DNA from: a virus
IMG/VR virus record: IMGVR_UViG_3300025122_000010
Coordinates: 20,103-84,102 of that record
Reading direction: 5' to 3' (one strand)
Length of the DNA: 64,000 nucleotides
The stretch's first letter is position 1, and the number at the start of each line of letters is the position of its first letter. The notes beneath the pieces are model-generated. The model searched no databases, was not told the DNA's origin, and saw nothing but the letters and a program-made list of their open reading frames with translations. Both the position numbers and the translations under genes were made by a program. Shown one piece after another: positions 36,345 to 45,933 of the stretch.

Positions 36345-36830
36345 ATGAGTAGAATTAATCGGTTAATGGAGGATGTGCAAGAGCTAGCAGATAAAAATGA
36401 TTTTTGCAACATGAAGATCGAATGGGATGAGTTGTTTTCTTCATTTGTGAAACTACTCTCTTATAGAAGTACGTGCGGCTCTGCAAAGAATGCCGCTGTT
36501 TTAGTTAGAGACAACAGGATAGTTTCAATTGGATATAACGGAGCAAAAAGCGGATATACAAATTGTAATAAAGAAAACTTAGAACTAGACTCATCTGGTA
36601 GTTGTTTGAAATGCATACATGCTGAGCAAAATTGCTTAGGATATGCAGCAAGAAATGGGATTGAGACAGAGGGTTGTACTATTTATTGTACTATGACACC
36701 TTGTCTTTCGTGTGCTAAAATAATGATAGCAGCAGGAATATCAACATACAAATACTTGATACCATATCGTTTGACAGAGGGCGTAGAGTACTTAAAAAGA
36801 TATGGAGTGGGGGTTATGAAACTGATATGA
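36345..36830 (+). CDS. dCMP deaminase
   Basis: This 161-aa cytidine/deoxycytidylate deaminase has the zinc-binding motif HAEQN (from CIHAEQNCLG) and PCLSC, and the substrate loop GYNGAKSGYTNC. It converts dCMP to dUMP, the substrate for thymidylate synthesis by the ThyX-like proteins downstream. GGGGAG precedes the ATG. It overlaps the next gene by ATGA. Confidence 0.9.
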   Translation: MSRINRLMEDVQELADKNDFCNMKIEWDELFSSFVKLLSYRSTCGSAKNAAVLVRDNRIVSIGYNGAKSGYTNCNKENLELDSSGSCLKCIHAEQNCLGYAARNGIETEGCTIYCTMTPCLSCAKIMIAAGISTYKYLIPYRLTEGVEYLKRYGVGVMKLI

Positions 36831-37837
36831 GTGGAAACCTTATTATTGGTGGAGGTCCTGCTGGACTAACATTTGCTTTTCTAAATCCTGAATTTGTTGT
36901 CTTAGATGCAAACCCAATGAGTCAAATTAAAACTAAGTATAAGCTTGGTCCAAGATTCATTCAAGTCAATCCCGACACTGTAAAATTCTTCAATGAATAT
37001 ACTGATGAGCTTATGTTAACCGACACAGTTCAAGTTGGTGTGAAGAAAATTGGCTATATGAGAGCGGCTGAACTAATAGAAGAAGCTGACGATAATTTTA
37101 AAAGGAGATATTCTTGGTTGACTCGAGGAAAGAAAGATTATGAAGAGAGCTTTCTTTCTGCAGGTAGAAATAAGATAGAGTTCTTTTATTTTTCAAGTAG
37201 TAGTTATATGATTGGTTTCCATCTTGCTTGTGATCAGTTATTTGACAGGATGATGTCTATATTACAGAAGAGATTGCAAATTGTAAAAGTCAATGTAAGA
37301 GCTATCAGCCCATTTAATAGCTTTATAAAATTAGAATGTAGTGGTAATGAATATGATGCAATCCCTCACAACTATGGAAGACTGGTTAGCACTCTTGATA
37401 TCAGAAAATTTGCAAGAATGACAGAAAGGCAAGCTTGGAAGCTTGGTATGGTTGACAACTTAGGCTTCACTCCAGCATTTAAAGTTAAGGAAAAACATTT
37501 TTATGTGACAGGGTGTAGTGAAGAAGATAAAAGATTAGATGCTGCTAATTTTGCTTATGTGTATTCTGTTGATGGTGTATACACTAGGAAAACAATACAC
37601 TATCCGTTCTACACAGTGTATGAAACTACTGATAAGTTACCGAATTTCCAGAAGTTCATAATGGGCAATCGAATAGTAGATAGATATGAAGACTTACCAA
37701 TTCAAATAGAAGATAGCATGAATATAACTAAGTTAGGGAATATTCAAATGCTGGGAAGGTATGCACAGTGGAATCACTCTATTAGATTTGACACTTTGTT
37801 TAAAGAATTTAGAAGAATTAGGAGGTTTTATGGATAA
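36827..37837 (+). CDS. FAD-dependent oxidoreductase-like protein
   Basis: This 336-aa protein starts with the dinucleotide-binding motif NLIIGGGPAGLTFAFL and VVLDANP. The C-terminus has MLGRYAQWNHSIRFDTLFK, matching the second FAD-binding region of the UDP-galactopyranose mutase / amine oxidase type. The middle has aromatic-rich substrate-binding segments. The substrate is unknown; sugar or nucleotide modification are options given the epimerase and methyltransferase nearby. Confidence 0.65.
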   Translation: MSGNLIIGGGPAGLTFAFLNPEFVVLDANPMSQIKTKYKLGPRFIQVNPDTVKFFNEYTDELMLTDTVQVGVKKIGYMRAAELIEEADDNFKRRYSWLTRGKKDYEESFLSAGRNKIEFFYFSSSSYMIGFHLACDQLFDRMMSILQKRLQIVKVNVRAISPFNSFIKLECSGNEYDAIPHNYGRLVSTLDIRKFARMTERQAWKLGMVDNLGFTPAFKVKEKHFYVTGCSEEDKRLDAANFAYVYSVDGVYTRKTIHYPFYTVYETTDKLPNFQKFIMGNRIVDRYEDLPIQIEDSMNITKLGNIQMLGRYAQWNHSIRFDTLFKEFRRIRRFYG

Positions 37838-38810
37838 GCTTGAACATATGTTTGAGACTCAAAAAGAGTTTGAAGATCACTTCTTCAGAAAAACATTTGG
37901 AGTTTCATTAGAAGAGTTCATGGAATCAGATAAAAATAAATTAGCTTGGAATAAAGAGTTTATTTTGTGTCTTATGAAAGAATCATCTGAGTTACTAGAC
38001 AACTTGAATTGGAAGCATCATACTGACTTGAATGTAGAGCAGTCTAAAGATAACTTCATTGAGAACTCTGTTGATTTGATGAAGTATCTTTTTGCTCTTC
38101 TTGCAATAAATGGTGTGAATGCTAATGAGTTGTTCAAAAAATTTGTTTCTAAATCAGTTGTTGTAAAAGCCAAATTCGAACAAAAGCTTTTGCTAGAACA
38201 ATTGAAGAAAGATAAAGATCGTAAAATTGCTGTAGTTGATATTGATGGAGTGTTGTCTGATTATCCAGATAGTTTTCTAGCTTCAACTCCATACTTGCAG
38301 AAATTCACTAATATTCAAGATGCAGTTTGCAATGATTATCCTCTATACAATGTTGCTAAAAAGCATTATAGAACAAGTGGGGTAAAAGCTAGCATTGAAA
38401 TAAGAGAGGGTGCAAAAGAACTTTTAGATTATCTCAAAGATTGTGGGTATTTCGTCATACTACTAACTGCAAGACCATATGATAAGGTAAGCAGAATCTA
38501 TCAAGACACATTGTATTGGCTTGACAAGAATAAATTGAAATATGATGCTATAATTTGGGAGAAAGAAAAAGCTAAGTATGCAATAAAGCATTTTAAAGAG
38601 AACAATGTAGTATTTTGCATTGATGACGAGGTGAAGCAAGTTAATAAATTAAGCTCAGAATTCAAAACATATTTTGTCACAAATGAGAAGCTGTATAGAA
38701 GTAGAGAACAGATGTTGGCAATGATCGGTTATTCATTGATAAACACTAATAATATAGTGTTATGTGACAATATGTGCGATGTTCTTCATGAAGTGAAAAA
38801 AGGAGAATAA
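37830..38810 (+). CDS. fusion: all-alpha NTP pyrophosphatase (MazG/dUTPase-like) and HAD nucleotidase-like domain
   Basis: AGGAGG precedes ATG 37830; the first codons overlap the previous gene. Residues 1-130 match the small all-alpha NTP-pyrophosphatase type (LMKESSELLDNLNWKHH, NFIENSVDLMKYLFALLAINGV). Residues 138-300 are a HAD domain: VVDIDGVLSDYP (motif I), VILLTARPYDK (motif II), CIDDEVKQ (motif IV). The first half is a paralogue of the protein at 47449. The fusion could hydrolyse a dNTP to dNMP and then to nucleoside. Confidence 0.65.
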   Translation: MDKLEHMFETQKEFEDHFFRKTFGVSLEEFMESDKNKLAWNKEFILCLMKESSELLDNLNWKHHTDLNVEQSKDNFIENSVDLMKYLFALLAINGVNANELFKKFVSKSVVVKAKFEQKLLLEQLKKDKDRKIAVVDIDGVLSDYPDSFLASTPYLQKFTNIQDAVCNDYPLYNVAKKHYRTSGVKASIEIREGAKELLDYLKDCGYFVILLTARPYDKVSRIYQDTLYWLDKNKLKYDAIIWEKEKAKYAIKHFKENNVVFCIDDEVKQVNKLSSEFKTYFVTNEKLYRSREQMLAMIGYSLINTNNIVLCDNMCDVLHEVKKGE

Positions 38811-38812
38811 AA

Positions 38813-39211
38813 ATGCATCAATTGTCAGTATGCATCTATGAGTTTCCAGCAGCAACATATGACATCCAACATTGGAAAACGAGATTTAAAGACAAAATAG
38901 CTTATATTGCAGATGCAGCTGAACTTACTGGTGACCCTAATGTTTATTATTTTCAAATGAAGGGTAGAAAAGTAAATGGTGGTTATGTTGGAGAAACTGT
39001 ATATTGTATACCTCATTATAGATTACATGATGTTATGTTACGCGATCCGATAGTAGAGATATTCGATGCTAGTATTACAATTAACTCTGTTTTTAAATTA
39101 ATATTAGTGGGAAGTTTTGACACAAGTATGTTACATAAAATCCTAGTACTAACTGACCAACTCAAATCAATGGGAATGAGGGATCTAAAAGATGAGCAAA
39201 AGAGAGATTGA
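38813..39211 (+). CDS. hypothetical protein, 132 aa
   Basis: AAAGGAG precedes the ATG. A beta-rich N-terminus (QLSVCIYEFPAATYDIQHW) is followed by a KGRKVNGGYVGETVYC turn and a helical C-terminus. No motif is recognised. It overlaps the next gene by 20 nt. Confidence 0.5.
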   Translation: MHQLSVCIYEFPAATYDIQHWKTRFKDKIAYIADAAELTGDPNVYYFQMKGRKVNGGYVGETVYCIPHYRLHDVMLRDPIVEIFDASITINSVFKLILVGSFDTSMLHKILVLTDQLKSMGMRDLKDEQKRD

Positions 39212-39770
39212 CAAAGCAATTGTAGAATGTGAGAGTTGCGAACTCCATATGTTGGAAGCAAATGACAATTCTTTGCAAGAAGAAAATGGTTACGGGAAAC
39301 TGGTGGGCAAGGAAGGGAGACAATCTAATGACATAATGATTGTAGGGCTAAATCCTTCAGGTGCTAGATTTGAAGGTCTAAAGCATCCATTTGATGCTAA
39401 TATGAGTAGCACAGTCTATAATGCTGGCACTGGTTTTATGAAGATGTTGAGACACATAGGTATTTATGACCATTGTTACGTAACAAATCTAGTAAAGTGT
39501 TCAACATTCGATAACACTGTAAGTAATGATGATTTCAATAATTGCAAAAAACACTTTGAGCTAGAATTAGAATATGCTAAACCCAAGCTTATACTGGCTT
39601 GTGGTAACCAAGTTTATGAATTCTTGACTACGTATTATAATAACACAGAGGCTAGTATAAAGAAGATATATCATCCTAGCTATTGTTTGAGCTATAATAG
39701 AATCAATGAAGATCAATATCTAAAACATATAGCTAATATCGTCGTTGAATTTGCTGAAAAGGGGAAATAA
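39192..39770 (+). CDS. uracil-DNA-glycosylase superfamily protein
   Basis: This 192-aa protein has the glycosylase-fold motifs VGLNPSGARFEG (GxNPS near the N-terminus), YVTNLVKCST (TNLVKC), LILACGNQVYEFL and IYHPSYCLS (HPS) near the C-terminus. An N-terminal CESCELH could ligate an iron-sulfur cluster. Such enzymes remove uracil from DNA. Together with dCMP deaminase and ThyX-like proteins it may keep phage DNA free of uracil or act on a modified base. Confidence 0.6.
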   Translation: MSKREIDKAIVECESCELHMLEANDNSLQEENGYGKLVGKEGRQSNDIMIVGLNPSGARFEGLKHPFDANMSSTVYNAGTGFMKMLRHIGIYDHCYVTNLVKCSTFDNTVSNDDFNNCKKHFELELEYAKPKLILACGNQVYEFLTTYYNNTEASIKKIYHPSYCLSYNRINEDQYLKHIANIVVEFAEKGK

Positions 39771-40802
39771 ATGATTAACGTATTTGTCACAGGTGAAGAG
39801 GGAACTATACCAAGAGCAATGAGAGTTATACCTAGTAATTGTCATATTGTAAATGGGGGTTACTTGAAATATGAACATTGGAAAACTCACCAAAGTTTTC
39901 AAGCTCGTCGGCGAGAAATCGATTTTTTAAACAGAGAACTACTCTTTGATTTGTTTTCCAAACACAGTGACGAAATTGATGTTGTGATTCATTCCGGTGC
40001 TTATGTAGGCACTGATTTTTGCGATAGCGATAGTGTAAAAGCAATTGAAACCAATAACATCGGAACTCAAAACATCATCGATATTTGCAATAATTTTAAG
40101 AAACCCTTGGTTCTTATTTCAACAACTGCTATTTTCGATCCCAGTAAGTATAGCTCATCTTCTCCGATAGATGAAAACACACTAATCAATCCACAAACAC
40201 TATATGGAGTAACAAAATACTTTTCAGAATTACAAGTAGAAAGACAGATAAAGGGAAAGTATTTTATACTAAGGCCTGTCTTTGGTTTTGGTGACTATCC
40301 AGACGATCTACATAGTGCATTGACTAAAGTTATTTATACTCTATATAAGAACTATACAGGGACCGAACAAACACTTGAACTTAAATTAGCACCATTCAAT
40401 CAAAAGTCTTATATTAGAGTAGAGAATATAGCAAATGTAATTTTGAAATTTGCTGAACGTATTATGGAACCCAAGGGACATTTTTTTAAGCACTATAATA
40501 TTGGCAAAAATTATTCATATGCAAGAGATTGGCATGAGATGATTGATGTTGTAGCTAATTGTTTTGGAAACTATGAAGCCCCGGACCACCCGGGTCATTC
40601 AATAGATGCAGATGTAATAATGGAGACGTTTAAAAGACAAATAATTTTTGATGCAGATGCTGACTATTTGGGTTGGCATAATATTAATGATAGCTCAATA
40701 TCAAGACTTAAAATAGAACAACTTATTTCTTTTGAAGAGGGTGTTCGAAAGACTGTAAATAGCGTAATACAAAACATTAACGTGGAGCCTTATTGGATAT
40801 GA
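39771..40802 (+). CDS. NAD(P)-dependent sugar epimerase/dehydratase-like protein
   Basis: This 343-aa SDR-type protein starts MINVFVTGEEGTIPRAM, a variant Rossmann nucleotide loop, and has DVVIHSGAYVG, then ISTTAIFDPSKYS and the catalytic YGVTKYFSELQ (YxxxK). This fits nucleotide-sugar epimerases and dehydratases. It would supply sugars for surface or DNA glycosylation, perhaps with the glycosyltransferase at 717. The glycine-rich loop departs from GxxGxxG, so cofactor use is uncertain. Confidence 0.65.
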   Translation: MINVFVTGEEGTIPRAMRVIPSNCHIVNGGYLKYEHWKTHQSFQARRREIDFLNRELLFDLFSKHSDEIDVVIHSGAYVGTDFCDSDSVKAIETNNIGTQNIIDICNNFKKPLVLISTTAIFDPSKYSSSSPIDENTLINPQTLYGVTKYFSELQVERQIKGKYFILRPVFGFGDYPDDLHSALTKVIYTLYKNYTGTEQTLELKLAPFNQKSYIRVENIANVILKFAERIMEPKGHFFKHYNIGKNYSYARDWHEMIDVVANCFGNYEAPDHPGHSIDADVIMETFKRQIIFDADADYLGWHNINDSSISRLKIEQLISFEEGVRKTVNSVIQNINVEPYWI

Positions 40803-41233
40803 TGATATTTTTTTCAGGACCGGATTGTAGTGGTAAAGACACTGTGATGCATGAAGTTGCACATTTATCAGAATACAAATATTACATGAGCCCTAGATCA
40901 CCGATATGTAATATTGTGTATGATGTTATATTTGATAGAAACATCGATTTATTTGAATCGAATATGAAAACTATAGCTGGACTACTTCCATTAGATGCAT
41001 ACTTTGTGTTAGTTATTGCTGATGTTGAAGTTCTAGTAAATAGGGCAATTAGTAGAGGTGAGCAACATGTGATATCAGAAAAGGATTTTGAAAAGCATTT
41101 GAGAATATACAAAGATGTTTTTGAAATGGTTAGCAATACTTACATACAGTATGCTGATAGGTTCCTTATTATTGATAACTCAGGTGATTTGGAGAAGACA
41201 GCTAAAACACTAAAGGTTAACCTATGCTTATAA
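40799..41233 (+). CDS. dNMP kinase, thymidylate-kinase-like
   Basis: This 144-aa P-loop kinase has MIFFSGPDCSGKDTVMHE (Walker A), a DR-containing lid region (SRGEQHVISEKDFEKHLR) and a C-terminal strand. ATG 40799 overlaps the previous stop; a TTG at 40793 is possible. It phosphorylates a deoxynucleoside monophosphate, probably dTMP, and follows the dUMP-to-dTMP steps. Confidence 0.7.
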   Translation: MMIFFSGPDCSGKDTVMHEVAHLSEYKYYMSPRSPICNIVYDVIFDRNIDLFESNMKTIAGLLPLDAYFVLVIADVEVLVNRAISRGEQHVISEKDFEKHLRIYKDVFEMVSNTYIQYADRFLIIDNSGDLEKTAKTLKVNLCL

Positions 41234-42096
41234 ATAAGTGGACTTTAAACTCAGTTCCATTTCGGGTTCCATTTGTAGGTGAGAAGTTAGGGTATTTTGA
41301 CTACAATGAGTGTGTTAGAGTGTTTTCAACTTACGATGAATTAGAAAACTTGAGTAAAATTGGAAACTGCTCAACAGACGAAGCAGTTGATAGAGTCAAA
41401 TTTGGTGATGTATATGATTCACATGCTCTAACATTTTTCTTGTATAACTTTTCTGCACTCCAAGTTATAGAAAACCATTATGGTAAAGTATCAGATAGTG
41501 TAATGCTTGAACTAGGTTGTAATAATGGATATGTCTCTAGATTGCTACAAAGGAATGGTTTTAAGATCAAAGAATATTGGGGTGTAGATTTTGATTTACA
41601 GTTTTGCATAGAAGGGTTAAGGAATTTTGGTAGTTCTGATCAGATATTTGGAAGCAATTTCATGTCAGGTGATATTAATAAGCCTTTGATGTTTAAAGAG
41701 GCATCATTTGATTTAGTATTTATGCAAGAAGCATTCGACCATTGCAAAGATAGATTCTTTTATGCTGAGCAATGTTTAAGTGAGATCAAAAGAGTGTTAA
41801 AACCAGATGGACATGCATATATAACATTGGTGTTTGAACATGAACACAGAGACCTCTATCATTGGGATCACAACTATGTTTGGAAAAAGCATGAGTTTGA
41901 AAATGTTGTTAGTGATTATTTCGACATTGTTAATTTTAATCCCTTGATGACATTTGATGAAGTTGTCAAGTCTAACACTTTCGATTCTTGGAAAGTTCGA
42001 AAAAACTGGCCCCATAAATTAGCTAAAATGTTTTGTGCAGGTTTTGTAGACGAGAAAGATACTGCTGTAGGGGCATATATGCTAAGGAGTAAGTGA
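41224..42096 (+). CDS. SAM-dependent methyltransferase
   Basis: This 290-aa protein has class I motif I VMLELGCNNGYVSRLLQ, motif II YWGVDFD, DLVFMQEAFDHC and a motif III-type LKPDGHAYITLVFEHEH. Substrate unknown. It is part of the run of small, overlapping genes between the reductase and the polymerase. Confidence 0.7.
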   Translation: MLINKWTLNSVPFRVPFVGEKLGYFDYNECVRVFSTYDELENLSKIGNCSTDEAVDRVKFGDVYDSHALTFFLYNFSALQVIENHYGKVSDSVMLELGCNNGYVSRLLQRNGFKIKEYWGVDFDLQFCIEGLRNFGSSDQIFGSNFMSGDINKPLMFKEASFDLVFMQEAFDHCKDRFFYAEQCLSEIKRVLKPDGHAYITLVFEHEHRDLYHWDHNYVWKKHEFENVVSDYFDIVNFNPLMTFDEVVKSNTFDSWKVRKNWPHKLAKMFCAGFVDEKDTAVGAYMLRSK

Positions 42097-42611
42097 TGCT
42101 AAATATGTTAATAAAAGATTGGAAAAACAGAATAGACAAACAATTTGAAGCTGGATTGTGGGTTGATGGTATTTCAGGTACTTATGAATTGACAAACTTT
42201 GAATATTCTATTTTACCAGTATTAGATAGTCTAGTTGAAGCACCAAATAGAGAAGAAATTATTGAAAGAAATTTTGTAATTGAAAGATCGAAATTAGTAG
42301 CAAATTATTTGCTTGATGACATGAATTCGAGACGTGCTTCATTTGTAAATAACTATGATGGAGAAGACAATCATTGTATTTCATATTTCCATCATTATAT
42401 AAGAGATAATAGTCACCCTAGTCATTGCATGAACGTGTATGTAAGAAGCATGAATTACGATACAAACTTTGTGTTTGACAACCAGACATTTTGTTTGGCA
42501 TATTGGGCAATTCATAATTTACTTACGCTTAAATATGTATTAGAACCAACTACGTATAGTTATATAAGAGTTTTTGTATTTTCACTACACAAATTTAAGG
42601 AAAATCAATGA
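42096..42611 (+). CDS. hypothetical protein, 171 aa
   Basis: ATG 42096 has AAGGAG upstream and overlaps the preceding stop. A His/Tyr/Asn-rich central part (HCISYFHHYIRDNSHPSHC) could bind a metal. No family is recognised. It ends with an ATGA-type overlap on the polymerase gene. Confidence 0.5.
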   Translation: MLNMLIKDWKNRIDKQFEAGLWVDGISGTYELTNFEYSILPVLDSLVEAPNREEIIERNFVIERSKLVANYLLDDMNSRRASFVNNYDGEDNHCISYFHHYIRDNSHPSHCMNVYVRSMNYDTNFVFDNQTFCLAYWAIHNLLTLKYVLEPTTYSYIRVFVFSLHKFKENQ

Positions 42612-45600
42612 AGCTAAAATACAAAAATGGAAGTAAGTTTGACACATACATTCCTCTACATGGACATAGCACTTATAGTTTGGGAGATGGTGTAGCTCGT
42701 CTTTCTGATATTGTAAGTAAAACTAAGGAGATAGGAGCTAATGCTGTAGGTCTAACTGAGCATGGGAATATGCTTTCATTTTTCAAGTTCTATAATGAAG
42801 CAAAAGCCAATGATGTAATTCCTATAATTGGTGTTGAGCTTTATGTGAATGACTTATTCTATGATGACAAAGAAGCATTCTTGAAAGCAAAGAGAAGCAA
42901 GGGTGATGAAGATGAAAATGAGCTTGAGTTAGATGCAGCAACAGATACAAGCAATGCACACTTTGTTGTTTACTGCAAGAACTTGAAGGGTATGCATAAT
43001 CTTATTCACTTGTCTAACATTGGTTTCTTTAATTTCTACAGGAAGCCCCTGGTTAAACTTGACATGATGTTTGAGCACCTGGATGAAAACAACATTGTAA
43101 CAACAGGTTGTGTAAACTCACCATTCAACAAACTCATATTGCTAGGTAAGTTGGATGAAGCTGAAAAACTATTGAAGAGATTCAAGAAACATTTCAAGGA
43201 TGATTTTTACTTTGAGATTCAAGCAAATGGAATGGAAGAGCAAAAGATTGTAAATGATTTCTATGAAGAGGCACATACTAGACATAATGTCAAACCTGTA
43301 TTTGCTCTTGACTACCATTATGCAAATAAGGAAGATTATTATATCCAGTATTTGAGTTTTCTAATCAAGAACAGACATACTGTAGAATCAATGCCACTTG
43401 AAGATTGGTTTTATACTGTAAGAAACTTGCACATCAAAGACATTGACGAAGTATATGAAGTTGCAAGTGATATCAATATTAATTTCTTGGAGCTAGCTCT
43501 TAACTCAACATTTGAAATAAGAGACAAGATAGAAATTGATATTCCAACATATCCAAATAATTATCCAAAGTATACTGAAAGTGACAGTGAAACAGATAAG
43601 TTGTTCCTTGAAGTTTTCACAAAGAAGTATAAAGAAAAGATCGATTCAGGAGTTATTCCGAAAGATCGTATCAAAGAATATGATGAAGTGATTGAAAAGG
43701 AAATACAGATTTTTAAGAAGAAAGACTTCATCAACTATCTAATGATTATATCAGATATATTAGATGGTTTTGTATATGCTTCTGGTGGTTCGACAGGAGC
43801 AGGTCGAGGTAGTGCAGCTGGGTCACTAATATTGTTTATAATGGATGTGACAAAGATTGATCCTGTGAAGCATGATCTCATGTTTGAGAGATTCCTGAAT
43901 GCTGACAGGAAGGATCCAGCTGACGTAGATATTGATATAGATAGTGTGACTCAAAAGAAAGTTGAAGGTTACATCAAAGATAGATATGGTGAAGAAAAGG
44001 TATGTCATATAATCAACTTTGCTAAGTTCGGAGCAAAGACAGCTGTAAAAGACTTATGCAGGATATTCAAGCTCGATTATAATCTATCAAATGCATTGAC
44101 TGGTTATTTTGACACACTTAGAACTGATTTACCGATTGGTGAAGAGTTAGATAAAACTGCAAAAATCGCAAAGACACAAGGGAATGCTAAACTTGTTAAG
44201 TTTATAGAAGACAATAGAGATACATTCATTGAATTAGGTAGTAGATTAGTTGGTATGGTAAGGCAAACAGGTAAGCATGCTTCCGGTATTTTGATTTCAA
44301 ACAAGGAGCTAGCTAATTCTGATTTGCCGATCTACAAAGTTAAAGGTGAAATAGTAACGGGAGTTCAAGAAGGTGGAGATGAAAGAGAAGTAAGTGAACT
44401 TGGTTATTGTAAGCTAGATCTTCTAGGCTTGATAACAGCATCGGTAATAAAGGACTCTCTAAATCTAGCTGAAGGGAATCATAAGTTGGAGAATATTGAA
44501 AGAGAGCTTCTAACATCTGAATTTGACGATGAAGGAGTATATGAGCAATTTGCTTTAGGCAACTGTAGAGACATATTCCAGTTTGGTTCAGATGGAATGA
44601 TACAGCTTATTAAGACTACTAAACCAACAAACATCGAAGATCTATCTGCTTTGAATGCAATGTATAGACCTGCATCATTGCAAGGTGGACAGATGGACAT
44701 GTATGTTGAATGTAAGAAAGACCCTGATATAGCTAGATTGAAATATGAAGCTATGCATCCTGATCTCTGGAAGATTTTACAACCAACTTATGGAGCATTA
44801 ATCTATCAGGAGCAAGTCCTTCTTATTCTCAGAGAAATAGGTGGGTTCACAATTGAAGAAGCTGATAATGGAAGAAAAGTTATGAAGCTTCTCCATAAGG
44901 GAAATCAGGAAAAAACTGATGATTTTTTCAAGATGCTTGACAAATTCAAAAGGGGAGCTAAAGAAAAAGGTATATCAGAAGAGGACACTGATTGGTTGCT
45001 TGATATCATGGGAAAGTATTCTGAGTACTGTTTCAATAGATCACATAGTCTAGCATACAGTATTAATGCATATGTTTCAATGTGGTTGAAAGTTCATTAC
45101 CCACTTGAATACTACATTGCACTACTCAACAACTCAACTGCAACTGATATTGGTCATTTCATGAAGACAGCTAAGGTGTCTGGTATCAAGTTCAAAGAGT
45201 TCGTTGTTGGTAACTCAGATATAGATTTCTCAATCGATCAAGACTCTTCTATCAAAATTGGTTTGACTGTTGTGAAGGGTTTGGCATCAAAAGACTATGA
45301 AAACATTATTGATCTAAACAAGTGTAATGATGTGAATGAATTGGTTAAAACTATAAAGAAGATAAGGATAACAAAACGAAGTTTTGAACCTCTATGTAGA
45401 TTAGGGTATTTCAAGAATATATTTGAAAACTCTGCTATGCTTGAAAAGATTCTCAATGAGATAAAGGTAAAGAAGAAGACTGTTATAGAAGAAGAGATAG
45501 AAAAGATAACATCAGAAGAAGTGGAAGACTATTCAGATGCTCAGAAGCTAGCATTTGAAAAGAAGTATCTACAGTTCTATCTATCAAAGCATCCATTTGA

Positions 45601-45922
45601 ACAGTTTAGGGACTTCATTGAAAAAGAAGAACCTGAAATGTTAGAGTCTATGTTAAGTCCGAAGCAAACTAATGATTTGATAGATGGGAAGTATATAGTC
45701 TATGGTGTTATTACTGACATCATAATGAAGAAGTCTAAGAACACAGGGAGAGAGTATTTCAGATTATTGTTAGAAGATGATGAACAGCATGTCTATGTCA
45801 CTATATTTAATGTCGCTGATATGAGAGATATTGGAGAAGGTGATTTGGTAATTATTGAGACTTCAAAGAACAACTTTGGTTTTGCAAAGGCAAGTAAAAG
45901 TAGAATCTACAAATTTAGCTAA
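42608..45922 (+). CDS. dnaE: DNA polymerase III alpha subunit
   Basis: This 1104-aa C-family polymerase has an N-terminal PHP domain (YIPLHGHSTYSLGDG, VGLTEHGNM), the palm with STGAGRGSAAGSL and DPADVDIDID near 440 (catalytic Asp pair), GKHASGILIS, AMYRPASLQGG, the fingers and QEQVLLILREIGG, a helix-hairpin-helix region and a C-terminal OB-like part (GKYIVYGVITDIIMKKSK). This is the main replicative polymerase of the phage, in place of the B-family enzyme of T4. AAGGAA precedes the ATG. No separate beta clamp or tau subunit is seen here. Confidence 0.95.
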   Translation: MKLKYKNGSKFDTYIPLHGHSTYSLGDGVARLSDIVSKTKEIGANAVGLTEHGNMLSFFKFYNEAKANDVIPIIGVELYVNDLFYDDKEAFLKAKRSKGDEDENELELDAATDTSNAHFVVYCKNLKGMHNLIHLSNIGFFNFYRKPLVKLDMMFEHLDENNIVTTGCVNSPFNKLILLGKLDEAEKLLKRFKKHFKDDFYFEIQANGMEEQKIVNDFYEEAHTRHNVKPVFALDYHYANKEDYYIQYLSFLIKNRHTVESMPLEDWFYTVRNLHIKDIDEVYEVASDININFLELALNSTFEIRDKIEIDIPTYPNNYPKYTESDSETDKLFLEVFTKKYKEKIDSGVIPKDRIKEYDEVIEKEIQIFKKKDFINYLMIISDILDGFVYASGGSTGAGRGSAAGSLILFIMDVTKIDPVKHDLMFERFLNADRKDPADVDIDIDSVTQKKVEGYIKDRYGEEKVCHIINFAKFGAKTAVKDLCRIFKLDYNLSNALTGYFDTLRTDLPIGEELDKTAKIAKTQGNAKLVKFIEDNRDTFIELGSRLVGMVRQTGKHASGILISNKELANSDLPIYKVKGEIVTGVQEGGDEREVSELGYCKLDLLGLITASVIKDSLNLAEGNHKLENIERELLTSEFDDEGVYEQFALGNCRDIFQFGSDGMIQLIKTTKPTNIEDLSALNAMYRPASLQGGQMDMYVECKKDPDIARLKYEAMHPDLWKILQPTYGALIYQEQVLLILREIGGFTIEEADNGRKVMKLLHKGNQEKTDDFFKMLDKFKRGAKEKGISEEDTDWLLDIMGKYSEYCFNRSHSLAYSINAYVSMWLKVHYPLEYYIALLNNSTATDIGHFMKTAKVSGIKFKEFVVGNSDIDFSIDQDSSIKIGLTVVKGLASKDYENIIDLNKCNDVNELVKTIKKIRITKRSFEPLCRLGYFKNIFENSAMLEKILNEIKVKKKTVIEEEIEKITSEEVEDYSDAQKLAFEKKYLQFYLSKHPFEQFRDFIEKEEPEMLESMLSPKQTNDLIDGKYIVYGVITDIIMKKSKNTGREYFRLLLEDDEQHVYVTIFNVADMRDIGEGDLVIIETSKNNFGFAKASKSRIYKFS

Positions 45923-45933
45923 AGGGATAAAAA

